A stretch of 64,000 nt of DNA, from assembly GCF_012927185.1 (NCBI RefSeq), contig NZ_JABBGB010000001.1:496001-560000 (forward strand). The letters are read 5' to 3'. The DNA is from Pseudoflavitalea sp. G-6-1-2. GTDB taxonomy: Bacteria > Bacteroidota > Bacteroidia > Chitinophagales > Chitinophagaceae. A model generated the notes under the pieces. It was not told the origin of the DNA, ran no database searches, and saw nothing but the letters and a program-made list of their open reading frames with translations. This document shows positions 43,836-53,144 of the stretch, in pieces (position 1 is the stretch's first letter; each line of letters begins with the position of its first letter). Made by a program: the position numbers and the translations under genes.

Positions 43836-44486
43836 TTAGAACACCTTCATCTGAAACCCTCTGACCCCGCTCTTCTGCAACTCTTCCACAATCCTTTTCA
43901 ATCTTCTCTTCGCCAGTTTTCCTTCTTCCGATTCCGGATCCTTATTGAACGTATCTGCAACAAACCATCCCCGGAAATTTTCCGGCTCCCTCATATATAT
44001 CGCAGCTCTCCGCAACCCCATATGATCCGGATCAGGTTCATCTGTTCCTTTCATGAAATAAATACCGTGTACGCCAACAGAATCCACATTCTCAGATCTG
44101 ACATCCTTCAGCACAAACACTACCTGCCCAACCGTTGTATCTCTGCTGAACCGTAATCTCGTGAACTCCGTTTCTAAAATGATCTGATACTGCAGGCTGT
44201 CATTCGGCAAAGACTTATATCCGTTATACCAGCGATATTTCGGCCGTACCGAATCTGTAGTGGTGAGAACATATATTCTACCTGTATCACCAGTAACTAC
44301 TTCATCGAGCCGCATGGCCTGTTCCAACATTCCCTTCGCAATGGTTCTCATTTCTTTTTTCCTGGATTCTTTGATGCAGCTCCGGACTATTGGAATAATT
44401 CCCAATATCACCAGAGTCAGGATGCCTATGTAACCCGGAGGAGTTTTTGTCCCGGTATTTGTATTATCCGATTTTCCCTTTTTCAT
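43836..44486 (-). CDS. Membrane-anchored protein of unknown function
   Basis: 216 residues from MKKGKSDNTNT. A hydrophilic N-terminus, one membrane helix about 20-36 (YIGILTLVILGIIPIV), then a soluble domain with strands RIYVLTTTDSVRPKYRWYNG and QYQIILETEFTRLRFSRDTT and an Asp/Glu/Lys-rich helical end. No family recognised. A Met six codons upstream is possible. It converges on the toxin gene. Confidence 0.65.
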   Translation of the reverse strand: MKKGKSDNTNTGTKTPPGYIGILTLVILGIIPIVRSCIKESRKKEMRTIAKGMLEQAMRLDEVVTGDTGRIYVLTTTDSVRPKYRWYNGYKSLPNDSLQYQIILETEFTRLRFSRDTTVGQVVFVLKDVRSENVDSVGVHGIYFMKGTDEPDPDHMGLRRAAIYMREPENFRGWFVADTFNKDPESEEGKLAKRRLKRIVEELQKSGVRGFQMKVF

Positions 44487-44698
44487 GTCTCCCCTTTGGA
44501 TCATTGATCAAAATATTCACTGATTACGGCATAAAATTACGCCCCATTCCGCTCCCAGTACCTCCCTATCTTCCGGTAATTACTGATGCTGAGCTGCCTA
44601 TCTCCCATTTTATTCCGCATCGCGAAAGCACCACTAAACCCTCCCTTGCGGACATTACCCCAACTTTGATTAATTTCGCCAATTAATAAACTTCCCCA

Positions 44699-46555
44699 AT
44701 GAGCCGAAAAGAAGAAGTGCTGCAGGATGTTGTGATAAAATTCGCCGGCGACTCCGGTGACGGGATGCAACTTACTGGCAGTCAATTCACCAATAATACA
44801 GCGTTGCTGGGTATCGATCTGGCAACATTCCCCGATTTCCCTGCTGAGATCCGGGCGCCTCAGGGTACCCTCCCTGGCGTGAGCGGATACCAGCTCCGAT
44901 TCTCCAGCGACCGCGTTTTCACCCCCGGTGATGAATGCGATGTGCTCGTAGCGATGAATGCCGCCGCACTCAAAGCCAATCTCAGAGCACTGAAGAAAGG
45001 CGGAAAGATCATCGCCAATACCGATGGTTTCGACGTAAAGAATCTTCGTCTTGCCAACTACCCCGATGGCATCAACCCACTCGAAGACGATAGCCTTACC
45101 AACTATGAAGTGTATCGCATGGACGTTACCAAAATGACCCGCGAAGCACTCAAGGATATTCAGATGGGTACCAAAGAAAAGGATCGAGCAAAGAATATGT
45201 TCGTGCTCGGATTCCTTTACTGGATGTACAACCGCGACATGGAGAACACCATCCAGTTTCTGAAAGATAAATTCGGAAAGAAAGCCGAGATCCTCGACAG
45301 TAACGTAAAAGCGCTGCAGGCAGGATACAATTTCGGTGATACCACCGAAACCTTCACCACACGTTTCCGCGTGGAGAAGGCCCGCATGGAAAGCGGCACT
45401 TACCGTTCCATCATGGGTAATCAGGCGCTGGCATTCGGACTGATCGCAGCTTCGCAGAAAAGCGGACTGCCCATCTTCCTCGGCACCTATCCCATCACTC
45501 CTGCATCAGACATTCTCCATGAACTGAGCAAACACAAATCTTTCGGCGTAAGAACTTTTCAGGCCGAAGATGAGATTGCCGGCATCACTGCTGCAATCGG
45601 TGCAGCTTATGGAGGATTGCTCGGCGTAACCACCACTTCCGGACCCGGTATGGCACTGAAAGGAGAAGCGATGGGTCTGGCCATGATGCTCGAAATTCCA
45701 TTGCTGATCGTAAACATTCAGCGTGGAGGTCCATCAACCGGTCTGCCTACAAAAACTGAACAGAGCGATCTGATGCAAGCCTACTACGGACGTAACGGCG
45801 AAAGCCCCATCCCCATAGTTTCTGCTTCTACACCCTCCGACTGTTTTGCGGCCGCTTACGAAGCAGTGCGCATCGCCGTTCAGCATATGACACCCGTGAT
45901 TCTGCTGAGTGATGGTTATATCGCCAACGGCGCTGAGCCATGGCGTTTCCCCAAAGCAGATGATCTCGCTCCGATTGAAGTGAGTTTCAAAACCGAACTC
46001 GGACATGGCGAAGATAAATTCCAGCCATACCTGCGTGATGAAAAACTCGTTCGTCCATGGGCCATCCCCGGCACTCCCGGACTGGAGCACCGCATCGGTG
46101 GACTCGAAAAACAAAACATCACCGGTAACGTAAGCTATGACCCGGAGAACCACCAACTGATGGTGAAGATCAGACAGGAAAAAGTAGACAAGATCGCAGA
46201 CTATATCCCCGAACAGAAACTGGACAGCGGTCCCGAAAAAGGCAAAGTACTGGTTCTCGGATGGGGCAGCACCTACGGCGCCATCAAAAGCGCGGTAGCA
46301 GAATTGCAGGAAGAAGGGCACTCAGTAAGCCATGCGCATCTGCGTTACCTGCGTCCATTCCCCAGAAATCTGGGCGATATGCTGAAGAACTTCGAGCATA
46401 TTCTGATTCCTGAGATCAACAACGGACAACTCATCAAGATCATCCGCGATCAATTCCTCGTGGATGCGAAAGCATACAATAAGATCATGGGTGTTCCCAT
46501 CACCAAAACAGAACTGGTGATGAAACTCCAGGAAATTTTCAGTGAGGCGAACTAA
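44699..46555 (+). CDS. korA: 2-oxoacid:ferredoxin oxidoreductase, fused gamma-alpha subunit
   Basis: 618 residues. N-terminal gamma domain about 1-190 (KFAGDSGDGMQLTGSQFTNN; FPAEIRAPQGTLPGVSGYQL), then alpha domain about 215-618 (YPITPASDILHELSKHKSFG; AEDEIAGITAAIGAAYGG; TTTSGPGMALKGEAMGLAMM; NIQRGGPSTGLPTKTEQSDL). Together with a TPP-binding beta subunit it oxidises 2-oxoglutarate or a similar 2-oxoacid to its CoA ester, reducing ferredoxin. The usual beta gene (korB) is absent: the next gene is on the other strand, 32 bases away. Confidence 0.93.
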   Translation: MSRKEEVLQDVVIKFAGDSGDGMQLTGSQFTNNTALLGIDLATFPDFPAEIRAPQGTLPGVSGYQLRFSSDRVFTPGDECDVLVAMNAAALKANLRALKKGGKIIANTDGFDVKNLRLANYPDGINPLEDDSLTNYEVYRMDVTKMTREALKDIQMGTKEKDRAKNMFVLGFLYWMYNRDMENTIQFLKDKFGKKAEILDSNVKALQAGYNFGDTTETFTTRFRVEKARMESGTYRSIMGNQALAFGLIAASQKSGLPIFLGTYPITPASDILHELSKHKSFGVRTFQAEDEIAGITAAIGAAYGGLLGVTTTSGPGMALKGEAMGLAMMLEIPLLIVNIQRGGPSTGLPTKTEQSDLMQAYYGRNGESPIPIVSASTPSDCFAAAYEAVRIAVQHMTPVILLSDGYIANGAEPWRFPKADDLAPIEVSFKTELGHGEDKFQPYLRDEKLVRPWAIPGTPGLEHRIGGLEKQNITGNVSYDPENHQLMVKIRQEKVDKIADYIPEQKLDSGPEKGKVLVLGWGSTYGAIKSAVAELQEEGHSVSHAHLRYLRPFPRNLGDMLKNFEHILIPEINNGQLIKIIRDQFLVDAKAYNKIMGVPITKTELVMKLQEIFSEAN

Positions 46556-46587
46556 GGTTCGCTTCACTTCTCCTTACATACCTGTGA

Positions 46588-47877
46588 TTATTGAGCCGCG
46601 GGGTTCTGCTCGGAAATGAAGAACACAATGGCAAATGCAATGATCGCAATGATCAATCCGAACATGAAGATGTTATAAGCAATGCGCAGGTACTTGTACT
46701 TGCGGGCCAGCACTACGCCGAGGTTGTAGATATCTTTGATCATGCTGCTGTAGAGGTAATCTTTATCCCCCATCATTTCTTTCATGGCCCAATCGTAATC
46801 GGGCAGCGGCATTCTGAAGAAATTGCCGAAGAACAGCAGGTTCACTTTTTTATTCTGAATATCTTCTTTCTTAAATGTTCCTTCACTGATATTGGGCCTT
46901 GTTGCAAGAATGGCAAACACCACTGCCGACAGGCAAACTACCAGCAGAATTACGGTAGGAACAATAAATTCGGGATAGAATTGCAGTTTTCCTAACAACA
47001 CACTCACCAGAATGGACATCACGATGGTGTTAACCGAGATCATGATATTCGCTTTGCTGTCCGCCATCTGACTCAGGTTCACATGGTTCTCACTCATGAT
47101 GCGGAACATGGTGGTGATGCTTCGCTCCATGCGTGCCTGCTTCTCTTTTTCCTTCTCTCTTTCGCGCGCAGCGGCCTTATCGCCATTGGCAGCTTTTTCC
47201 ATCGGAGGAAGTGAAATGGTTTCGGAAGGCAGCTTGGTTTGGGTGAGCATTTTCTCAACCGGTTCATCTTCTTTCTTATCAGCCTTCAGCAGCAAAGCCT
47301 GCAAATGCAGCTGCTTCACGGGTTCCAGCACATTGCGACCGTATTCTGTGAAGTATCGGTGCTGTTGCAGAAAGAAAATATTCTTCTGCCTCCATTCTTT
47401 TTTGCTGAGTTTGTTATCGTACAGCAGATTGATTTCCTGACGAAGCAGTTTGTTCTTCTCCGAAAACTCCGGAATGCCCAGATGGAAAAGATCCGCATCA
47501 CAAAGGATCTGCTCTGTGAGATTGGTGGGCGACTGCGGCCATTTGGTGGCCATGATGGCATTGCTCACTTTGTCGATCACTTCCTGATCGGCTCCTTTGC
47601 GTGTAAGAAACTCTGCTGCGATATCGCGGCTCACTTCTTCATGACGCTTGGGTTGGCCAGCCGAATAACCCGTATCATGAAACCATGCTGCCAGCAGCAC
47701 TACCAGCTTTTCTTCTTCAGGCAAACCCAGTTCACCGGCCATCAGATCGGCAGCTTCCGCCACTTCTCTGGTGTGCTCGATACTGTGATACACGAATGCC
47801 GGATTCACTTTGTTGGTGAAAATACCGGTTACATATTGCCTTGCTTCCTGAATCAATTGCAGATCGCTTGCTGTCAT
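46588..47877 (-). CDS. HD-domain protein fused to a Pycsar-type membrane effector domain
   Basis: 429 residues. N-terminal HD phosphohydrolase domain about 5-195: H31, H35 (YHSIEHTREV), H67-D68 (AWFHDTGYS), H79 (KRHEEVSRD) and D127/D129 (CDADLFH). A charged coiled linker about 195-260 follows, then the PycTM/DUF5706-like module: MSENHVNLSQMADSKANIMI (about 261-280), two adjacent membrane helices about 279-325 (SVNTIVMSILVSVLL; FIVPTVILLVVCLSAVVFA), a cytosolic segment about 325-400 and a last helix about 402-423. PycTM is the membrane effector of cyclic-pyrimidine anti-phage systems; no cyclase lies next door. Whether this is defence, housekeeping cNMP turnover or something else is open. Confidence 0.85.
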   Translation of the reverse strand: MTASDLQLIQEARQYVTGIFTNKVNPAFVYHSIEHTREVAEAADLMAGELGLPEEEKLVVLLAAWFHDTGYSAGQPKRHEEVSRDIAAEFLTRKGADQEVIDKVSNAIMATKWPQSPTNLTEQILCDADLFHLGIPEFSEKNKLLRQEINLLYDNKLSKKEWRQKNIFFLQQHRYFTEYGRNVLEPVKQLHLQALLLKADKKEDEPVEKMLTQTKLPSETISLPPMEKAANGDKAAAREREKEKEKQARMERSITTMFRIMSENHVNLSQMADSKANIMISVNTIVMSILVSVLLGKLQFYPEFIVPTVILLVVCLSAVVFAILATRPNISEGTFKKEDIQNKKVNLLFFGNFFRMPLPDYDWAMKEMMGDKDYLYSSMIKDIYNLGVVLARKYKYLRIAYNIFMFGLIIAIIAFAIVFFISEQNPAAQ

Positions 47878-47979
47878 ACTTCAGATGATTTCAACAGTCT
47901 AAATTAAGCAAATAAAGATTGTATATTTAAATATCGATTCCCTTCCCCAACTTTGTATTCCAATAACTGTTGATTTGTT

Positions 47980-48822
47980 ATGAACAGAACCTTTGCCTGT
48001 GTGCTTGTTTTTCTGCTGTTTGCCGGCATTTCCGGTTGTACGGGGCAGGGAAAATCTTTTGTTCCATCCATTCCCGGATATGATGCCTCCCTCAGAAAAA
48101 CGGTGGTGCTCGACAAGGAACTCCTTGAGATCTCCGGCATGTTCTGGCTCGAAAATGGCTCTATCGCAGCTATTAACGATGAAGATGGCAAAGTGTTTAT
48201 AGTTGATCCAGAAGATGGCGACTACCACACCAGAAAATTCGGCCGCAAGAGAGACTATGAAGATATCGTTCAGTTAGACACATTCTATTTTGTTCTCGAA
48301 AGCAATGGCAATATCCATCGGGTTCCCATGAACGTGAAGAAGGTGGAAGAAGAATTTGAATTCCCCAGATCCAAACGCATCGAATTCGAAAGTCTCTACA
48401 TCGATACCAGCAAACAATTGATTCTCGTATCCAAAGAACAGCGTGAATCGAAGAAAGGAGTGCTGGCTTATCGCTTCGATCCGGTTACGCTCACTTATTC
48501 CGATACACCGGTTTACAGTATCAGAATGAAGGAGATCAAAACGAAACTGAAGAACAACAATGCAGATTTCAAACCTTCAGCAGCAGCCATTCACCCATTG
48601 AAGCAAACTTTATTTATCGTAGCCTCAGTAGGAAAAGCCATACTGGAAACAACCCTCGACGGAAAAGTGCTGAATGCATATCAGCTCAATCCCGATCAGT
48701 TTCCGCAACCTGAAGGCATTACGTTTGCACCCAATGGCGATATGTATATTTCAAATGAAGGGGTGGATGGGAAGGCCACCATACTGAAGTTTCCGTACAA
48801 AGACCCCGTAAAGAAGCAATAG
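47980..48822 (+). CDS. SdiA-regulated-like lipoprotein, beta-propeller type
   Basis: 280 residues, lipobox GISGC (Cys 20). The soluble part has propeller-like repeats (EISGMFWLENGSIAAINDED, GKVFIVDPEDG; RDYEDIVQLDTFYFVLESNG; QPEGITFAPNGDMYISNEG) as in the SdiA-regulated family (PF06977), which includes calcium-binding or esterase-like propellers of unclear function. Located on the cell surface or periplasm. 33 bases upstream of the large phosphoesterase gene on the same strand, so a shared transcript is possible. Confidence 0.8.
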   Translation: MNRTFACVLVFLLFAGISGCTGQGKSFVPSIPGYDASLRKTVVLDKELLEISGMFWLENGSIAAINDEDGKVFIVDPEDGDYHTRKFGRKRDYEDIVQLDTFYFVLESNGNIHRVPMNVKKVEEEFEFPRSKRIEFESLYIDTSKQLILVSKEQRESKKGVLAYRFDPVTLTYSDTPVYSIRMKEIKTKLKNNNADFKPSAAAIHPLKQTLFIVASVGKAILETTLDGKVLNAYQLNPDQFPQPEGITFAPNGDMYISNEGVDGKATILKFPYKDPVKKQ

Positions 48823-48855
48823 TCAGAACACCACAATAATTGTAATACACCCAAT

Positions 48856-51800
48856 ATGATCAGGATTTTTACATGGTTGGTTTTATTTTTTTCAATCGCA
48901 ACAACAGCTTCTGCGCAGGATACGCTGGCGTACCGCATCATTCTCGTAGGAGATGCCGGTAAACAGGTTAACGGCAGACACCCCGAACTGGAGCTGATGA
49001 AGCAGCGGCTCGATCTCAATAACGGCCATACCACCGTGCTTTTTCTCGGCGACAACGTATACCAGAATGGACTGGTGGACGAAGGCGCCGCCAATTACCC
49101 GGAGAAAAAAAGAATTCTCGACGACCAGATCAATTCAGTAAAAGACACTAAAGCCGAAGCATGGTTTGTTCCCGGCAATCACGACTGGAACAAAGGCAAG
49201 CGCGACGGCCTTCAGCAAATACTTCGTCAGGGAAGATATGTGGAATCATTGCAGTTGCCCAATGTACATTTCGCTCCGCTCGACGGCTGCCCCGGTCCGG
49301 TTGAAGTGGCACTCAACGATCAGATCACTTTGCTCATCATCGACAGCCAGTGGTGGTTCCAGCGCGAAGGCAGGCCCGGAAAAACATCCGGCTGCGACTG
49401 CAAGACCGATGAAGAACTCACACTAGCAATTAAAGACGCACTTTATCGCAATCGCAACAAACTGGTGATCTTTGCAGCACACCATCCTTTCAGAACCCAT
49501 GGAGAACATGGAGGATACTACACTTTCAAGCATCACCTCTTCCCATTAACTGAAGTGAATAAATCGCTGTACATACCATTACCTGTAATTGGTTCGATCT
49601 ATCCGCTTGGCAGATCGTGGTTCGGCAATATTCAGGATATGCCGCATGCCGTGTACAAATCTTATATCAGATCACTCGATACTTTGCTGAACAAACATCC
49701 TTATGCCATCCGCGTGGGAGGCCATGAACACACATTGCAGTACATGGCAGAAAACGGACAGCAGCACATCGTAAGCGGTGCAGGTTCCAAACAAAGTCAG
49801 GTGAAATACGGGAAAGATACCCGCTATGCCAATGAGGGCCCCGGTTTCGGTGTACTCGATGTTTCAGTGAATGGCAATATAAAACTCACTTTCTACTCCT
49901 CGCTGAGCAAAGAGCCGAACAACATATTGTATCAAACCGATCTGCCTGCATTTAAACCCGGCCATTATGAATATGAGATAGGTGCAATCCCGGTTCTGAA
50001 AGATTCGGAAACAGTGATAGCAGCTCATTACTACAAAGCCAAAGGTTTCAAGAAATGGTTCCTTGGCGAAAACTATCGTGCAGAATGGACCACACCATTG
50101 AAAGTGCAGGTACTTGATCTCGGGAAAGAACGCGGAGGATTAACGCCCAGCAAACGCGGAGGCGGCATGCAATCGCGTTCATTGCGTCTCGCAGATTCAT
50201 CAGGACAGGAATTCGTGATCCGCAGCATCGCAAAATATCCCGACAAAGTATTGCCCGAAGAACTTCGCCAGACATTCGTGAAAGACGCAGTGGTAGACGG
50301 CATTTCAGCCTCCTATCCATTTGCTGCTTTGTCTATTCCGCCATTGGCCAAAGCCGCCGGCATACCACATGCCAATCCCAAACTGGTGTATGTGCCCGAT
50401 GATCCGCGCCTGCTTCAGTTCCGACAGGATTTCGGCAACGGCTTCTATCTCTTCGAAGAACGCGAACCACTCGATATTCCCAAAACATGGAATACCGATA
50501 AAGTAGTGGAGAAAATGCAGGAAGACAACGATAACAAGATCGATCAGAAGGCACTTGTATGGGCAAGGATGCTCGATCTGTTTGTGATGGATTTCGATCG
50601 CCACGACGATCAGTGGAGATGGGGCGCCACCGACAATGGAAAAGGCAAAACCTATTATCCCATTCCCCGCGACCGCGATCAACCCTTCTTTACCAATGAT
50701 GGTGTACTTCCCTGGCTGATCAGCAGACCATGGGCGCTGCCCAGCTTTCAGGGCTTCCGCGCAAAAGCGAAGAACATCAGCACACTCAATTTCAACAGCA
50801 GATTCTTCGATCATAATTTCCTCACAGATCTTTCCGAGAAGGACTGGGCGGATGCTGCCGACAGATTCATTCCCCTGATGACAGACTCTCTCATCGATGC
50901 AGCGCTGAGCCTGCAACCGAAGGAGATCTTACATCAATCGGCTCCTAAGATCGCTGCCACACTCAAAGAGCGCAGAAAATACCTGAAAGACGAAGCGCTC
51001 CAATACTATCGCTTTCTTGCAAAAGCAGTGGATGTGCCGGGTTCCGACAAAAGAGAACTGTTCGATATCACACGCAACACAGACGGCTCTGTGAAAGTGG
51101 TGATCAATAAAATCAACAAAGAAGGAGAAGCAGGCAAGAAGCTGTACAGCAGAACATTCAAACATGGCGAAACCAAAGAGATCCGTTTGTATGGACTGGG
51201 AGGAGAAGACAAATTCGTGCTGCATGGCGATGGCCGCAAATCGATTCTGGTTCGCATCATCGGCGGCCTCGGAAAAGATACCGTAGAGAATTCGGCTATA
51301 CATGCCAGTGGAAGCAAAACCCGCATTTACGACCTGAAATCCGAAGGCAACGTAGTTACCGGAGAAGGCCGTGAAATGAAGAAATTCTCTTCCGACCCTG
51401 CCGTGAACAATTTCGACCGCAAGAATTTCCGTTACAATATTCTAATGCCGGTACTTTCTGCAGCATTCAACCCCGATGACGGTGTTTATCTCGGCGCAGG
51501 ATTCAAATACACAGGCAATTCGTTTCGCCGCACACCAGCTGTGATCCACAAACTGGTGGTGAATCATTCACTGGCTACCAATGCCTTCAATATCCGCTAC
51601 AGCAGCGACTTCCGCAGAGTGATCGGCAAATCGGACATCTTTGTATTCGCCAATCTGAATGCGCCGGACAACGTAACCAACTTCTTCGGTCTCGGCAACG
51701 AAACACCCTACAATCAGGATGCTCCCGGCAAGATCAACTACTATCGTGCACGATACAATAAAGGCGATATCGCAGTTCTCCTGAAACGTGAGATCAATAA

Positions 51801-52491
51801 CTGGCTGGCCATTGCGGTTGGTCCGTCATATCAATATTTCCGTCCGAAAGAAGACGAGAACAAAGGCAGGTTCCTCGGCGACACCGATGCAAACGGGCTC
51901 GATCCTGCTACCCTGTACAAAGACAAATCTTATCTCGGTGGTCAATTCAATCTCCGCATCGATAATCGTGACAATGAGATCATGCCATCGCGTGGTGTAT
52001 ACTGGCAATCGAGCCTGAAAGTATTGCGCGGGCTGAACAGCAATTCAAAGTACCTCACACAATTGAATTCGGACTTCGCGCTCTATATCGGGCTTGGCAG
52101 TAATTCAGGCACCGTACTGGCAACAAGATTTGGTGGTGGTGTAAACTTCGGCAAGTATGAATTTTTCCAGGCGCAGTATCTCGGAGCAACTGAGAATCTT
52201 CGCGGCTTCAGAAAATTCCGCTTCGCCGGAAAATCGATGTTGTTCAACAATACCGAGTTCCGCATCAAGGTTACCGATTTCAAAACCTATCTGTTGCCCG
52301 GATCGATCGGTATACTTGCATTCAATGATGTAGGAAGGGTTTGGGTAGACGAAGACCGGTCGAGCAAATGGCACCACGGATATGGTGGTGGCATCTGGAT
52401 CGGCGTAGTGAAACGTGTAGTTCTAACTGCTTCACTCACAACATCCAAAGAAAGCACACTGCCGCTTTTAACATTTGGTTACCAGTTCTGA
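48856..52491 (+). CDS. Metallophosphoesterase / kinase-like / outer-membrane barrel protein
   Basis: 1211 residues with signal peptide about 1-20. Domain 1 about 25-340 is a calcineurin-like phosphoesterase: GD at 32-33, GDN at 65-67, GNHDW at 107-111, a later AAHHP and GGHEH. Domain 2 about 400-700 has DFDRHDDQWRWG about 579-590 and IPRDRDQPFF about 602-611, an Asp-based pair resembling the catalytic motifs of CotH/HipA-like atypical kinases. Domain 3 about 860-1211 is a surface-antigen-type barrel (DNRDNEIMPSRGVYWQSSLK; YLGATENLRGFRKFRFAGK) ending FGYQF. Domain 1 and 3 assignments are clear; the kinase-like reading is inference. Probably anchors an enzyme on the outer membrane. Confidence 0.85.
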   Translation: MIRIFTWLVLFFSIATTASAQDTLAYRIILVGDAGKQVNGRHPELELMKQRLDLNNGHTTVLFLGDNVYQNGLVDEGAANYPEKKRILDDQINSVKDTKAEAWFVPGNHDWNKGKRDGLQQILRQGRYVESLQLPNVHFAPLDGCPGPVEVALNDQITLLIIDSQWWFQREGRPGKTSGCDCKTDEELTLAIKDALYRNRNKLVIFAAHHPFRTHGEHGGYYTFKHHLFPLTEVNKSLYIPLPVIGSIYPLGRSWFGNIQDMPHAVYKSYIRSLDTLLNKHPYAIRVGGHEHTLQYMAENGQQHIVSGAGSKQSQVKYGKDTRYANEGPGFGVLDVSVNGNIKLTFYSSLSKEPNNILYQTDLPAFKPGHYEYEIGAIPVLKDSETVIAAHYYKAKGFKKWFLGENYRAEWTTPLKVQVLDLGKERGGLTPSKRGGGMQSRSLRLADSSGQEFVIRSIAKYPDKVLPEELRQTFVKDAVVDGISASYPFAALSIPPLAKAAGIPHANPKLVYVPDDPRLLQFRQDFGNGFYLFEEREPLDIPKTWNTDKVVEKMQEDNDNKIDQKALVWARMLDLFVMDFDRHDDQWRWGATDNGKGKTYYPIPRDRDQPFFTNDGVLPWLISRPWALPSFQGFRAKAKNISTLNFNSRFFDHNFLTDLSEKDWADAADRFIPLMTDSLIDAALSLQPKEILHQSAPKIAATLKERRKYLKDEALQYYRFLAKAVDVPGSDKRELFDITRNTDGSVKVVINKINKEGEAGKKLYSRTFKHGETKEIRLYGLGGEDKFVLHGDGRKSILVRIIGGLGKDTVENSAIHASGSKTRIYDLKSEGNVVTGEGREMKKFSSDPAVNNFDRKNFRYNILMPVLSAAFNPDDGVYLGAGFKYTGNSFRRTPAVIHKLVVNHSLATNAFNIRYSSDFRRVIGKSDIFVFANLNAPDNVTNFFGLGNETPYNQDAPGKINYYRARYNKGDIAVLLKREINNWLAIAVGPSYQYFRPKEDENKGRFLGDTDANGLDPATLYKDKSYLGGQFNLRIDNRDNEIMPSRGVYWQSSLKVLRGLNSNSKYLTQLNSDFALYIGLGSNSGTVLATRFGGGVNFGKYEFFQAQYLGATENLRGFRKFRFAGKSMLFNNTEFRIKVTDFKTYLLPGSIGILAFNDVGRVWVDEDRSSKWHHGYGGGIWIGVVKRVVLTASLTTSKESTLPLLTFGYQF

Positions 52492-52552
52492 TCAGGGCTT
52501 TAACATTTTGTAGCCGTCTAATTATGGCAATGGATCTAAAAAAATGTTAACC

Positions 52553-53074
52553 ATGAAAATGATACAACGAATACCAAAAGCATTTTTCTTCTTATTTATT
52601 CTGAGTACTGCATTTGCAATCAACGCCAATGCGCAAACGAAGAAAGAGAAGGAGGCAGCAAAAGCTGAAGCTGTAAAGAACCTGGTGGAAGGTCAACGTT
52701 ATGTTTTCATTGCACAGACTGTTCTTCCCATGGGCGGGCGCAGCCGGCAGATTACACCAGATTTCGATTTCACAGTAACAAAGGATACCATCATTTCTTA
52801 CCTCCCCTATTTCGGCCGTGTTTACAATGTGCCATTACCGAACGAAGGAGGGGTGAAATTCACCTCCACAGATTTCGAATACACAAAAACCGATGCGAAG
52901 AAAGGCGGATGGGATATTCTCATCAAACCGAGAGACAACCGCGACATCCAGCAGGTACGTATCAATATCACAGAAAACGGATATGCCTACCTTCAGGTAA
53001 CCAGCAATAACCGTCAGCCGATCTCTTTCAACGGATATATTCAGGAGAAAGTAGAACGGAAGAAAAAGAAGTAG
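52553..53074 (+). CDS. DUF4251 protein
   Basis: 173 residues from MKMIQRIPKAF: signal peptide about 1-29 (NANAQ), a short charged helix (KKEKEAAKAEAVKNLVEGQR) and a lipocalin-like beta domain (VFIAQTVLPMGG; ITPDFDFTVTKDTIISYLPY; FGRVYNVPL). DUF4251 proteins are exported and of unknown function. Earlier Met three codons upstream is possible. Confidence 0.88.
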   Translation: MKMIQRIPKAFFFLFILSTAFAINANAQTKKEKEAAKAEAVKNLVEGQRYVFIAQTVLPMGGRSRQITPDFDFTVTKDTIISYLPYFGRVYNVPLPNEGGVKFTSTDFEYTKTDAKKGGWDILIKPRDNRDIQQVRINITENGYAYLQVTSNNRQPISFNGYIQEKVERKKKK

Positions 53075-53094
53075 ACTTTCCGCTTACACATAAA

Positions 53095-53125
53095 AAAACG
53101 GGTTATCAATTCGATAACCCGTTTT
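53095..53125. terminator. Bidirectional terminator
   Basis: Stem AAAACGGGTTATC (53095-53107) / GATAACCCGTTTT (53113-53125), 5-base loop, T tracts on both sides. It serves the DUF4251 gene and the convergent GAF gene. Confidence 0.9.
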
Positions 53126-53144
53126 CATTTTTATACTTACCCGA

